Positions 22,652 through 32,560 of a stretch of 64,000 bases of DNA are shown in pieces; positions within the stretch are counted from its first letter, which is position 1, and every line of letters starts with the position of its first letter. The stretch is taken from positions 1,116,001 through 1,180,000 of the forward strand of contig NW_020825353.1 in the NCBI RefSeq assembly GCF_003286085.1. The letters run 5' to 3'. Both the position numbers and the translations under genes were made by a program. The notes beneath the pieces are model-generated. The model saw nothing but the letters and a program-made list of their open reading frames with translations, searched no databases and was not told the origin of the DNA. This stretch comes from Drosophila persimilis (taxonomy: Eukaryota; Arthropoda; Insecta; Diptera; Drosophilidae).

Positions 22652-22678
22652 AGAGAGAGAGAGAGAGAGAGAGAGAGC
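22652..22678. repeat. (GA)n microsatellite upstream of wnd
   Basis: About 13 perfect GA units. On the minus strand this is (TC)n, about 1.6 kb upstream of the wnd start. GA runs can bind GAGA factor, so a promoter-proximal role is possible. Confidence 0.8.
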
Positions 22679-23755
22679 ACGAAGAAGAGAGCAGAGCCAT
22701 GGCCAACCACCAAAGCACTTGCAAGGTACTTCGGCTGTCTGTTGTTGGCATGGGAAACTGGAGCTGGCTCCAAAAAGCTTCGATCCAAACATGTCCGATC
22801 ATGTTTGCAGGCCAAAAAGCTTATGCAGCTGCGGCGACAACAACGAAGCTTTTGGCGTCAATGCGAGAAATGGTAAACAAAACGCGACAGAGACCGATGA
22901 TGATAGTACTTCGAAGTCAAGATAGTATTTACTTTAAGGCTTTAAGCGTACGCACATTTGTGTATATGTACGTACATATGTATGTATGTATATGTATGCA
23001 TACAAATCCTGGCGATCCGTTTTTTTTATTACCTCAATCTCGGAGACTATAAGAGCTGGAGACATCAAATATGGGTTCCGGGCTTTAAAGCCTATTATCT
23101 ATTCATCAATCAATAATAATAATAATTTTATTGATTTTAAGGCCTCAGTTACATTAGCTCCAATGTAGCTTTGTACCTAATAGTTGTTCAAATAATAAAG
23201 TTTTTAACTCTTTTACACTGGAAAAACTCATTATTTTTTAATACGTGATTGAATTTCCCCCGGCGACAGTTTTATTTTTGGAGGATCATATTATACCTTT
23301 TCATAATGATTCTGTTGGCTGATAAGAGTCATTCTGTCATCAAAGTATTGTTATAAAAGAGTCGAGCGGAAATCTGGGCGATCCCCTTACACTGCACAAC
23401 AGGTAGAAAGAACATAAGAACATGATGCAGCAGGTAGCATAATTTCTATGTAAACAAAGATGACTCATGGACACAAAGCAAAGAGAGTGGTTCTGTTCGC
23501 ACTGCAGACCATATTTATGGGACAGCCACGATCCCAATGCCTGCCCCCACTCCGGTCCCTTGTTAGAGCAACAACGCCTGTACCCCCACCCCCCGTCTAT
23601 GGCCCTAAAGAGGTACATACAACCATCTTGTTGGTTCAAAAAGAGCACCACAAACAACAGGTCCAGTAATTTGTTATGCCGCCTGCGTGCCTTTCAGGCA
23701 TTTTCATTTGGTCCATTGCGCATGAGTCATTGGGTTAAGGTATTCGTAGACGGAC

Positions 23756-23820
23756 AGGGTCCAGGGTCCAGGGTCCAGAGTTCCACGGTTCCCAGTTCCA
23801 GGTTCCAGGTTCCAGGTCCC
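23756..23820. repeat. Short tandem array of a 7-mer (GGTCCAG type)
   Basis: The unit GGGTCCA is repeated and grades into GTTCCAG variants toward the right. Several such arrays with different units occur across the non-coding half of the window. Confidence 0.75.
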
Positions 23821-23984
23821 ATTCCCGTCAATCAGTGCCACAAAAGGGAAATGCGATAGGATTTCGTTGCCTTTATCGAGTGCTGTTTGGAGGGGGATCA
23901 TTATTTAGGATGATATCTTTAAGCGATCGTTTTCAACTTAATTGTATAAGTTTGATACATACAAGGATATGATTTTGCCTTTGT

Positions 23985-24660
23985 TGTTATACCCGGTACT
24001 CGACGAGTTTGGGGATATATGCATGTATGTATTAGTTTTGTGTTGGCAGTGGATGTGTTGAAGACCCAGACACACATAGTATATACAAGTATTCTTGATC
24101 AGCATCAGCAGCGGCCATGTCTGTCTTCCGTCCATCCGTTCGTCCCGACAACCGCCTAGATCGCAGAGACTATAGCTAGAGTAACACAATTTTGTACCCA
24201 GACTCCTGTGATGTCACACTGTTACAAGTGTCCGTCCCCAAGTCCCCAAAACGCAGAAGGACTGCTGAATCTGGATCTGGATAATGATCCCATAATTTGT
24301 ATAGCAAGAAGGAATAAATGAAATTGCAGTGGCTACGCTACCCTTTCCACGCGCTTACTCATTCTTTGTCCCTCCCTCACACACTCTTCCTCGTGCAGTG
24401 TGCGGAATGGAGCGAGATAAAACGGCTTGACATTCGAACATACATAACTAGCGGTCGTGGCTCCTCTCTGTCTCTTTATAAATATAAACTGCGAGCAAAA
24501 TTGACCAACAAATCAGGTCGTCCCTTTTACGAAGACCGATACACAAAACAGACAGAGAAAGAGAGAGAGAGAGAGACACCACTCCTGGCGCATAAATCAT
24601 AAACTCGGCTCATGTTGAAAGATGGACACAATAAACATCGTTCTATCGTATACTTACAGG
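23985..24660 (+). mobile_element. Degenerate non-autonomous element, copy 1 (SGM/ISX-like)
   Basis: Starts near TATACCCGGTACT (23988), contains a (T)CCGTCCATCCGTTCGTCC run (24128-24146), and shares an ordered series of blocks with a copy at 53.1-53.8 kb. These are CTACC.TTCCACG.GCTTACTCATTCT, CTCTTCCTCGTGCAGTGTGCG (24383-24403), an AG-rich run and CGTCCCTTTTA.GAA. No ORF. Boundaries are approximate. The 'CTGTCCGTCCGTCC' region and the flanking layout resemble SGM/ISX-type Helitron-related elements of the obscura group; this name is from memory. Confidence 0.6.
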
Positions 24661-26373
24661 TTTATATCTCCCGATTATAAAAAACAATGGGGATATGTTA
24701 GGTAAGTACACTTGATTGAATACTACATGTAGTTCCATCTTTCTTTTATTTGCTTCTCTACTTCCAAACATAAACCACATTCAAAATGCCTTAGGATTTA
24801 AACAATATCATCTTTTACATCTGCATTTGATGTAAACGTATCTGTTTCTGTTTGACAGGATTTAGCTTTCATTAAGCCATTTCTTTCTCTTCAACGTTCC
24901 TCGGTGTAGGGGGTCACAATCTTTTAAATACTGAATGCATTAGTTATACAATATTTAAATTCAAAATATTATGGAATAAATGCTACGTCGTGCTGTTAAT
25001 AAACAGCGAGTGCTGCTGATGTTCAGAATGCGTCTGTCTGCCAGGCATTTCTGTGTGTTTTGTTGTTTCCTTTTGTTATACCATTTATTATTGTTGAAAA
25101 GCTAATTTAGTTTATTAAGTACGTATGGCTTCTCTTTTAGAGCTGCCAACAGTTGATAGGGAAATAATATCATTTAGACTAGATGGTAAAAGTGTCATGC
25201 AAATGATATGGTTTTAAGATCAGTTTGGTGGTGGCGAAAGCGTTATCCTTACAGCGAAGGAAGCTAAAGGAGATTTATTGGCAATGAATAGGCATTCGAA
25301 GCGATGGTGTTTGTGGTTCCCATTCCCTGGATGATCATTACAGATAATAATAATTGTTTTCTTGATATTACCGGGATTGGGGGGTGGTTCGAAGTCGGAA
25401 TCGAGATACGATTTTCAGTAGAGCTTTAGGTATATCGTAGATATTAGGGAAGCAACGAATACACATTTCGCTGTTAGAAGTAATGGCGGGGTACAAATCG
25501 TAAACGAATCTATAAAATAGTAGTCACAAAATTGAGATTATTAATTAATACCGGGGGAATAATAATTGCCATTGAACTATATATATGTACAATATATATG
25601 TAGGTTCTCTGGCTTGTCAGATCTCGTTTCATGCTTTTAATGATAACTTAATGCATAATCATTATATTTAAGTCTCACAGAACTGTTTTTTGTTTAACGC
25701 ACTTAAAGTCGACTTATTATAATTTGGGACACTCTTTCCAAGGATCCTCCAATCGAGTACGAGTATAACCCGATACTCTCACGTATATATTGTCGTTCTC
25801 ACTACTACATAGCTTTCTTGGTGGTTACTACTTTCTTTCCGCTCGACAAAGGAGGAGTAATTATATTCAACTCTTTACGGGATAATATTTTATATTAATA
25901 ACAACGGAATGGTATGGTTTTTTTATGCTTTTTTATGGGTAGTTGAGCGTTTTTTGGGAAGTACATATATATTGTGTGTCTGTTTATCTGTGTGTTTTGG
26001 CTTTGTATGTTTTTTAATGTTTTTGTGTGTAAATTAGTTTGGCTAGGCATTCGGATGCTCAGCTGTTTCCCAATAAACGCATCGAAACCCCCTTTTGAGA
26101 TATACCCCAGATATACTATCTGATTGAAAGGAATATATGTTTTGTGTGATGTGTAGTTTACCCTGTTGACATATTCTGTTCTGTTCTGTTCTGCTCTCGA
26201 TATATATATATGTTATATATCTGCTATATATATAGTCAGGTACGCGCTGCATTTCTCTAGTTAACATTCCTTTCACTGTTTAGTGGAAATCTACTACGAG
26301 GAACATTTCTTTTTGTTAAGTGTATGGGAGGAGTGGGGTGAGGGATATATTGTGTGTGTTTTTGGATTTATGT

Positions 26374-28904
26374 TTATAGTCCCTCGTGTTTGCCGTTTGG
26401 CTGCGACTCGCTCGCCTCCAAATCCCTCGATTCCCCCTCCACGGGAACAACATTCGGCCCTTCCGCATCCCCATTCTCGTCATCATCGTCATCACTGGAG
26501 TCCGCAAAGGTGTGCAAGGTAAGTCTGGCTTGGAAATCGTTCAAGGCCTGCTCGAAAAGATCGATGGTGTGCTGGTTGCTGGCTATCACCTGCTGGGTGT
26601 TCAACAGATCCTCGGTGGCGCTGAACAGGAGATCTTGAATAGAGCTGGAGTGTGAGGAGGCAAGCGAGCGCGATGTATGTGCAACTGCTCCTGGTGCTGC
26701 TGCTGTTTCAGAGTCCTGTAGATTGTTTGACATGATTTGCTCACCGCTGCTGCTGCTGGCATCCTCGCTGATGTTGCTGGCCGCCAGTCCCCGCGTCAGC
26801 TCATCCGCATGGGCCAGCGTGGAGCCAATGATGTCGCTGGCAATCCGGATGGCAGCGTCTGTGGCGGCAATTGTGGAAATGAAACTAGACGCAGCTGCTG
26901 CTGCTGTATTTGTCGTCGGTGGATTGGGTGCTGGTCGGCTGAACACAGTATCGCTGGTCACCTGGTTGCCCTCGATCCGGAGACCGGCCACTCCTTTCTT
27001 GGGTATGGTGGCCAAATCCCTTTTCACACGGCGGCAACGAGTGGGCTCGTTCTGACGCTGTTGCACTAGCTGCTCCAGATCGACCACGTAAACATAGCCG
27101 GCCACGAGTATGGAGCAGGATTTTTCGCCCTTCTTGAAGGCCTCCTCAATGTCCTGGCTGGTGCGGTAATCGTATTGCCACCAACCTGAAGATATATTTA
27201 CGACAAGAATGTTTTTGGAGTTCGACCTCGTTTGGATCGTTAATCACAGTTTGTTTCGTGTTCTTTGGTTATTTTGGATGTGGGGATGGGCGGCGGTGGA
27301 TGGGGGCTGAGGGATGGAATTTCGGATTGTGGTTAGTTGGAAGCGGGGTGCATGGGAATCCCGGCCACGCCTTGGTAGTTTGCAGGTGGTGGGTCCCCGA
27401 AACGGCGCCTCTGAATGACTCGAGTCTTGAATGGGTACGGATGAATCTGGCGCATTTTACAAAAGTCGATGCTACACACAAACCCACAAATCATTACCAT
27501 TAAACGACTGGGGTGATGATTCTCTCTAGCGGCGCTGCTCTGCGGCTCACGGCCGCCACCGGATACGTACAGGTATTCGATTTCATCAGGATCATTCGAA
27601 ATATTGACACGGCGCCAACCATTGCCATGCCGTTCTGGTTCTAGGGACTGCAACGGCGACGGCGGCGATGGTACCTCCTCCTGGGGATTATTCATCTTAT
27701 AGGTCTCGTATTTCTCAAAGCCCTCTTCGATCTCTTCGTTAGTTCGCCTATCGTAGGCCCACCAGACCTCTAAATTGTGGTGAGTGGTGAGGGGTGAGTG
27801 CTTTTTGGTCTGGGCTGATGAGTTATCGTCTGGGAAATGCGGGGCGCCCGACACCAGAAATTATGCATGCTATACTTACCGTTGCGTCCCTCGTAGTACC
27901 ATTGATAGCCATCCTCAGTGGCGCGGGTGGCCCAAATGTCCTCGATGCCATTCACTAGGGTTGGGTTATCCAGAAATTCGGTGGGGATCTCGCGTCGGCA
28001 CATGGCACAACGACGATTCTTGTAAGCAACTCCCTGCAAAAAGAGACAAGGGATACATTTCGTTAGATAAATGCCGTCTCCCCCTCCACGCAAGCCACTG
28101 CCGTTGGATCCAGTTGCAAGCTCTCCCAGCAGCCAACTGGAAAATGCATTCAAGTGCTAATTGAAATACTTGTCCAAGGCCCAAACTGGTTGATCAAAAT
28201 TTGAAATTGGACAAGTTTTCAGCCGGAAACCAATGGAAACATGTATCTGTGCTGTGGGCACGATTGTGCCACCTGGTAACAGGCGACTGGCAACTGGCAA
28301 CTGGTGGCAATGCTAATCAATCGAGCTGCCAGCAGGCACCAAAGGGCTCAGAACAGCCTTGAACCTGCCTACGTGCTCCACAATACTCGCTCACCAACGG
28401 CGAATATTCAAAACTCGATTTGACGACGCGCTTCGCATAGGCAAGTGGCGGCGGAGAGGCTTCCGCATTTCGCGGGGCGGGTACTACGCACCTTTATGCA
28501 AAGGAAACAAAAAATGTGGCCGCAAGGGAGACGAGCTGGATGGATGCAAGTCTGGAGGCAGACGGCGCATTCCAATGGAGCGCTCTCTGTGCCCGATGCT
28601 CCATCAAATGCGGGAGGACCTACAAGAAGAAAAAAAAAAGGCATACAGCGGGTGCACACACGATTGACGGTTGCCTGGGTTGAAGGGGCTTACCCGTTTC
28701 CCCGTTGGTGGCGGTGGCCACAGGAGAGGGTCCTGTCTGGCGAGCAGCGCCAACAATGCCATTGGCGTCACGGGCGGCAGCAGCAGCCGAAGTGGACGGC
28801 ATGTCGCGGGTGAGATCAATGGTCTCCAAGTACACCAATTCCTCTTCTTCGTCTGAGGAAATCACGATGACTTCGTTATTTATATCTTCGTTATAATTCG
28901 ACAT
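26374..28904 (-). CDS. Iduna: RNF146-type RING-WWE E3 ubiquitin ligase, main form
   Basis: Poly(ADP-ribose)-dependent ubiquitin ligase that marks PARylated proteins such as Axin and Tankyrase for the proteasome (known for Iduna/RNF146). Minus-strand exons: 28904-28694, 28619-28492, 28033-27880, 27185-26374. The sum is 1305 bp, or 434 residues. An acidic N-terminus (ISSDEEEELVYLETIDLT) comes first. The C3HC4 RING around residues 82-125 reads ECAVCLQTC, LPCGHIFCFLC, RCAMCRREIP. The WWE domain follows (DGYQWYYEGRNG joined across the splice to WWQYDYRTSQDIEEAF, ending KKGVAGLRIEG). Skipping the exon at 27333-27769 is inferred because RNF146 reads straight from YYEGRNG into WWQYD, as this splice gives. 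The tail is Ala/Ser-rich with an acidic patch (ADSSDDDDDENGDAEG). D. melanogaster CG8786. Confidence 0.93.
27333..27769 (-). CDS. Iduna: Alternative terminal exon of Iduna with a second WWE half
   Basis: Acceptor CAATTTAG (27771-27770) follows the third Iduna exon with matching phase (G+AG). The exon encodes EVWWAYDRRTNEEIEEGFEK, an Asn/Pro/Ser-rich insert of about 70 residues, then MICGFVCSIDFCKMRQ ... GVAGIPMHPASN and a stop at 27333-27335. Both the start and the end align with the main WWE second half (WWQYDYRTSQDIEEAFKK; LVAGYVYVVDLEQLVQQ; GVAGLRI). Using it gives a 309-residue ligase without the Ser-rich acidic tail. Whether both exons can be included in one mRNA is open, because no obvious internal donor was found. 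Confidence 0.7.
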
Positions 28905-29053
28905 TTCGTTAACAACTAAAACTTATTTAACAATACAAAAAAACGAAGGGAACGTCTCGGACGTATGTCTTCGTTTTTTTTTTTTTTCTCAACAACAAAA
29001 AAGTGAAACAAAAAATGGTAGGCTACTAGGGATGTCCAATTGATATACTAATA

Positions 29054-29061
29054 TATCGATA
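29054..29061. promoter_or_regulatory. DRE motif upstream of Iduna
   Basis: Perfect TATCGATA in an AT-rich context, 150 bp upstream of the Iduna start codon, with no TATA box. It fits a DREF-type housekeeping promoter. Confidence 0.6.
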
Positions 29062-29919
29062 TATTTGGTGTGGTTGTAATATATTTGAGTGATACTTTTT
29101 GAAGGGTTCGATACTTGTGTGCGATAAACGCAACTTAACGGCGCCTTATTTCAAAATCTTTGTTGGTACTTCCGTGCCCAGGAATGCCCGTGCCCAGAAT
29201 ATTGCTCGCTCCGCATACATTTTGCTGACCCATACCACTAACCACACAGTGAATATGTATGTGTCAGTTTATACAAAGAAATACAGATTTTGCTGCGTAC
29301 GCTCCCAGGTCTTCGGCGCTGGTAGGCTTTTATATACTATGTGGACTAATAGCCAGTATAAACTTGGTCTGCGGCAAGCGTCTTTGCGTCTAGCTGTATT
29401 TATTTTTACATCTTTTTTTTAGCATAGGGGCCTAGTGGTGGCAAAAAGTTGCGTCCATTTTGAACGCATGAGCGTCTGCACTTTTCCCTTAACTCAACAT
29501 ATTTCCACTTCTGTGCCACTAATAAAAACAAAAACTTGCTCAAAGAAAAATATCTACTTTAAACTAATTGTATCTTTAGATAAGACATTTTTGTAAGCCC
29601 GCGATTCCACAAGGACACTGCTGGAGATATGGGAGGAGAAAATCAATGGTTTTCATGGTGTGAGAAATAACTCCCACAAACTCTATAAAGGGAAATAAAA
29701 AATAAATACTTATGAGGGTTAAGTGTCTTCGTCCATTTTCGTATCGTTTTCCATAATTTTGTTTAGTTTAAAAGTCCGATATCGATAGGAAATCCGCGGC
29801 AGTGTAAAAATCGCACACGCAATTAAGGACTCTCATCACTGATGCATATTAACTAGTATTGGGTAAACATTGCTCTTTTGGTGAACATGTTCACTTGTTC
29901 TTTTTTAGTAAGTGAGTCA

Positions 29920-30002
29920 ACTCACTCAGATTGCTCACTTACTCACTTAGATTGCTCAGTTGCTGACTTGCTCACTCAGCTGCTCACTTGCTCACTGTTC
30001 AT
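29920..30002. repeat. Minisatellite of (T)GCTCACT(T) units with AP-1-like motifs
   Basis: Irregular tandem units built on TTGCTCACT, CAGATTGCTCACT and CAGCTGCTCACT. The left edge carries TGAGTCAACTCACTCA (29915-29930), which contains a perfect TGAGTCA (AP-1) site, about 400 bp before the start of the small gene at 30324. Confidence 0.65.
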
Positions 30003-30264
30003 GCACAAATCATGCACCACAGTTTTTAATACAAAAAAAAAAAACGTTACATTTCAAACATTATACTCTCAGTTCTTTCTTAAGAGACCCTTGACGATTG
30101 CTGCCACTGATTGCTATTTCAACTCAGTCTAAGGCATCCCCCCAAATCTAGTTCACTCTTTAGGTTTTTGGAAACAATGCCAAGAGCATTGACATGTTGT
30201 GACTACTTGGAGAAAATACAGCATTACTATAGAATTCATTGTCAGAAAAACATCTATCAGCAAC

Positions 30265-30283
30265 AAAAAAAAAAAAAAAAAAA
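30265..30283. repeat. Poly(A) tract of 19 bases
   Basis: Uninterrupted A run 41 bp upstream of the ATG of the small gene at 30324. It is at the 5' side, so it is not the tail of a retrocopy of that gene in this orientation. Confidence 0.8.
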
Positions 30284-30323
30284 TTCAAAACCAAAGCCGA
30301 TCTAAACGTGTTAAAACCAAATC

Positions 30324-30815
30324 ATGTACAAAATCAAAAAGAGACCTAACCAGATCGTTGCTAAAAAGCGTAGCGATCTGGCTCGTAACATTGAAAGTCT
30401 CGACAGTGTCAAATCGAGCAGCAAGAAGAAGGGGAGTATCGATCAAAACAGCCTGGAGCCCATGGAGGTGGACAATATTCCGCATCCGGTCCTTCGACGC
30501 CGTCTCTCGAAACATGCTTCATCAACCGGGCAGAACGAGCATGAAATGATATCATCGCAGGATGAGGATATCATAAACTACATAAGTGGCTCATGGAACC
30601 TGTTAGTGACACCGAATCCCAGTGATTCGAGCATGACAGCCAACAATACAATTGGTCCGGAGGAAAGCACCTTGGTCAATACACAGGCTGACAACGACTC
30701 ATTGGGGACTGTTTGGATAGAGCCCCCTAGTCCAGAGCTGGCGAATTTCAAGCCCTTCGATTTGGAATCCTGGTGGAGTCGTCGCTTGTTCGAGAGCATT
30801 ACCAAAGACATATAA
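30324..30815 (+). CDS. Small orphan protein, function unknown
   Basis: A 163-residue single-exon ORF that I do not recognise. The N-terminus is strongly basic (MYKIKKRPNQIVAKKR, then SSSKKKG and VLRRRLSKH). The middle is polar and Ser/Asn/Asp-rich. The C-terminus has a compact aromatic block (PELANFKPFDLESWWSRRLF) ending in ITKDI. There is no signal peptide or membrane segment. A basic head with a Trp-containing C-terminal block suggests a nucleic-acid or chromatin-binding protein, but that is inference. Start choice is firm: two in-frame stops lie between this ATG and the previous in-frame ATG at 30177. The gene sits between Iduna and Oat and is flanked by two related segments (29.6-29.83 and 31.03-31.29 kb). 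Codon use and length support a real gene. Confidence 0.6.
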   Translation: MYKIKKRPNQIVAKKRSDLARNIESLDSVKSSSKKKGSIDQNSLEPMEVDNIPHPVLRRRLSKHASSTGQNEHEMISSQDEDIINYISGSWNLLVTPNPSDSSMTANNTIGPEESTLVNTQADNDSLGTVWIEPPSPELANFKPFDLESWWSRRLFESITKDI

Positions 30816-31780
30816 GAGGGCGTCTCAATTATTATTATTATTTCATTTATCAACACTTTTACAAAATGGGCTGAATTGGGTTGTGCGTGTGTGTAAAATA
30901 ATAACAACAACAATAAGACAATTGAATGTTCTTTCCCTAGCAATCAATAACTATGACTATGCTGTATTCACGCGTGGGTAGCGTAGACTTTATTCGGTAG
31001 TAGTATTAGGAAAAGCATTAGTGGTAGGAAAAAGTTGCGTCTATTCGGAATATTGGACCATTTGCGGCCATAAAGACATGGCTGGATATATGGGCGATGG
31101 CTTTCGTGGCGTAAGGAAGAGCTCCCACGAACTGTCCAAAGAAGTGGCTGAATTTAATAAGCACAAGCTTTCTCGGGACGATTTCCAATGAAAATGCCTA
31201 TTCTGCGTTATGGCGTCGATTCCGATACCGATAGGAAACGCGCGGCATTGTGAACTGGTGGCAGGGCTGGAAAATGCTGCACACCACAAAAACGCTACCG
31301 GCAAATATTTGAATTTGAATTTAAGTTAAAAACTAAAAAAAAAAAAACTTTTGAAATATGCTCGACTTATTTAGGCTTTATGCATTCCAGTGGTTGTCTG
31401 TGCAGCTCCCACATTAATAATGCTTTATTTAATTCAACAAAAAAAAAAATCAATTAAAATTATATGCTTCATTGGATGCAACACTTTTTGCCACTGTGTG
31501 TGCCATCTCTCCCGTCCACCCATCTGGCCATCTGCCCATCTGCCCATCTCCCACCTGTCGAAGGGGCATTTAACTTCATAAAAATTGACAGGCCTTGCCC
31601 AGAGGAGCGCTCGGACAGGCGCGAGGCAGCATCACGCACTTTTTAATATGCAGCCAGCATGCCACGAAAGTCCCCAAAAAAAGTGAAACACAACAACAGT
31701 CAGATGCAGTCCTGGACTCATTACATAAAAATCAATTTTTGGTTTATTTTTCCTTTCTCCGTGCATGTCATTTTTTGTCA

Positions 31781-31822
<42 letters not shown>

Positions 31823-32138
31823 CAACCACACAGTCGTCGGGCAGTGGCAGACAGACATTCAGACATTCAGACGGAAGGACTCTGCAGGGCAATTGCCTAA
31901 TTGCGCGACAGACAAACGCGTTGTGAAGTCAACTGCCGACGAGTTTTGTAAATTACTGTCGTTCTGTCGATGTCCTTTCGGGCTGTTTAATGCACGTGTC
32001 CCTTCGGCGCGTTGGGGCGTTTTAAAAATGTGTTGCCTGCCCGGGGACCTGCTTTGCCCTGCTTCGACGTGATTTGCTTTTGGGAATACTCTCGTACTCT
32101 TAGTCTCACTCGTATGCACGCTCAAAAAATGGTTATTA
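30816..32138. other. Intergenic with a possible gene relic and a CA repeat
   Basis: Holds the second copy of the flanking segment (31030-31290), which has an open plus-strand frame (KDMAGYMGDGFRGVRKSS, stop near 31190), and a CA microsatellite at 31784-31822. Nothing else is supportable. Confidence 0.45.
31784..31822. repeat. (AC)n microsatellite
   Basis: About 19 AC units with one G interruption near the right end. Confidence 0.85.
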
Positions 32139-32437
32139 GCAGATATTATTCCGACTATAAGATACCCACCAAAAATATACAAGAGCCCTGTACTTTTACT
32201 GAATGTTTTGCCAATAGACGTGCTCCTACAACCTTCTTTACAGTGTATGCAATAGATTCGCAGATGTACATTACTATATCCTGGGATTGTGGAACCAACA
32301 CCTGCATGGGTACAGTCTACCCTCTGGGATGTACTGGGCACATAACCACACTATTTAGTATGCATGGCAAGTCCTTCAACTCTCGAGCACTCAACCCTTT
32401 ATTGTCGGTGCTCGTTGCTGCACTTGTTGTTTTGTAA
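32139..32437 (+). CDS. Possible terminal exon of a Cys-containing, GPI-anchored protein
   Basis: A frame of about 99 codons ends at the stop 32435-32437. A plausible acceptor GGTTATTAGCAG precedes the codons for YYSDYKIPTKNIQEPC. The peptide has spaced cysteines (EPCTFTECF, WDCGTNTCMG, YPLGC), an Asn-Ser small-residue site (KSFNSRALN) and a hydrophobic end (PLLSVLVAALVVL) that runs to the stop, as in a GPI signal. An ATG in the same frame at 32115 exists but gives no signal peptide, so upstream exons would be needed. I could not find them with confidence. It may instead be a gene relic. Confidence 0.4.
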
Positions 32438-32530
32438 TTGTTCTATGAGTGGTACAATTGAATTTTTATTCGCAGCAAACCATCAAGAAGGACATCAGAG
32501 AAGAAGAAAATACTATGATTGCCTCTTCAT

Positions 32531-32560
32531 GGCGCTCCATGGCGCTCCATGGCGCTCCAT
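32531..32560. repeat. Three perfect copies of a 10-mer (GGCGCTCCAT)
   Basis: Three exact head-to-tail units flanked by CTCTTCAT on both sides, a very young local expansion. Confidence 0.85.

Larger units (their letters stand above)
21038..26373. other. 5.3 kb intergenic region between wnd (5') and Iduna (3')
   Basis: No supportable gene. It should contain the wnd promoter and 5' UTR and the Iduna 3' UTR, but I cannot place their ends. It holds a CA repeat (22101-22121), a GA repeat (22652-22678), a 7-mer tandem array (23756-23820) and a mobile-element remnant (about 23985-24660). From 24700 to 26300 the sequence is AT-rich and featureless apart from short TATA-like runs near 26200. Confidence 0.5.
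28905..30323. other. Intergenic: Iduna promoter, repeat segment and TCACT-rich minisatellite
   Basis: 1.4 kb without a supportable gene. A perfect TATCGATA (29054-29061) lies 150 bp upstream of the Iduna ATG. The segment about 29600-29830 has a diverged relative at 31030-31290. A minisatellite follows at 29920-30002. Confidence 0.55.

Noticed and set aside
30177..30305. Possible upstream N-terminus (MPRALTCCDYLEK...) joined to the orphan gene
   Set aside because: It is in the same frame as the orphan ORF but two stops (30303-30305 and TAA shortly after) separate them, and no donor/acceptor pair bridges the gap. It could be an upstream ORF.
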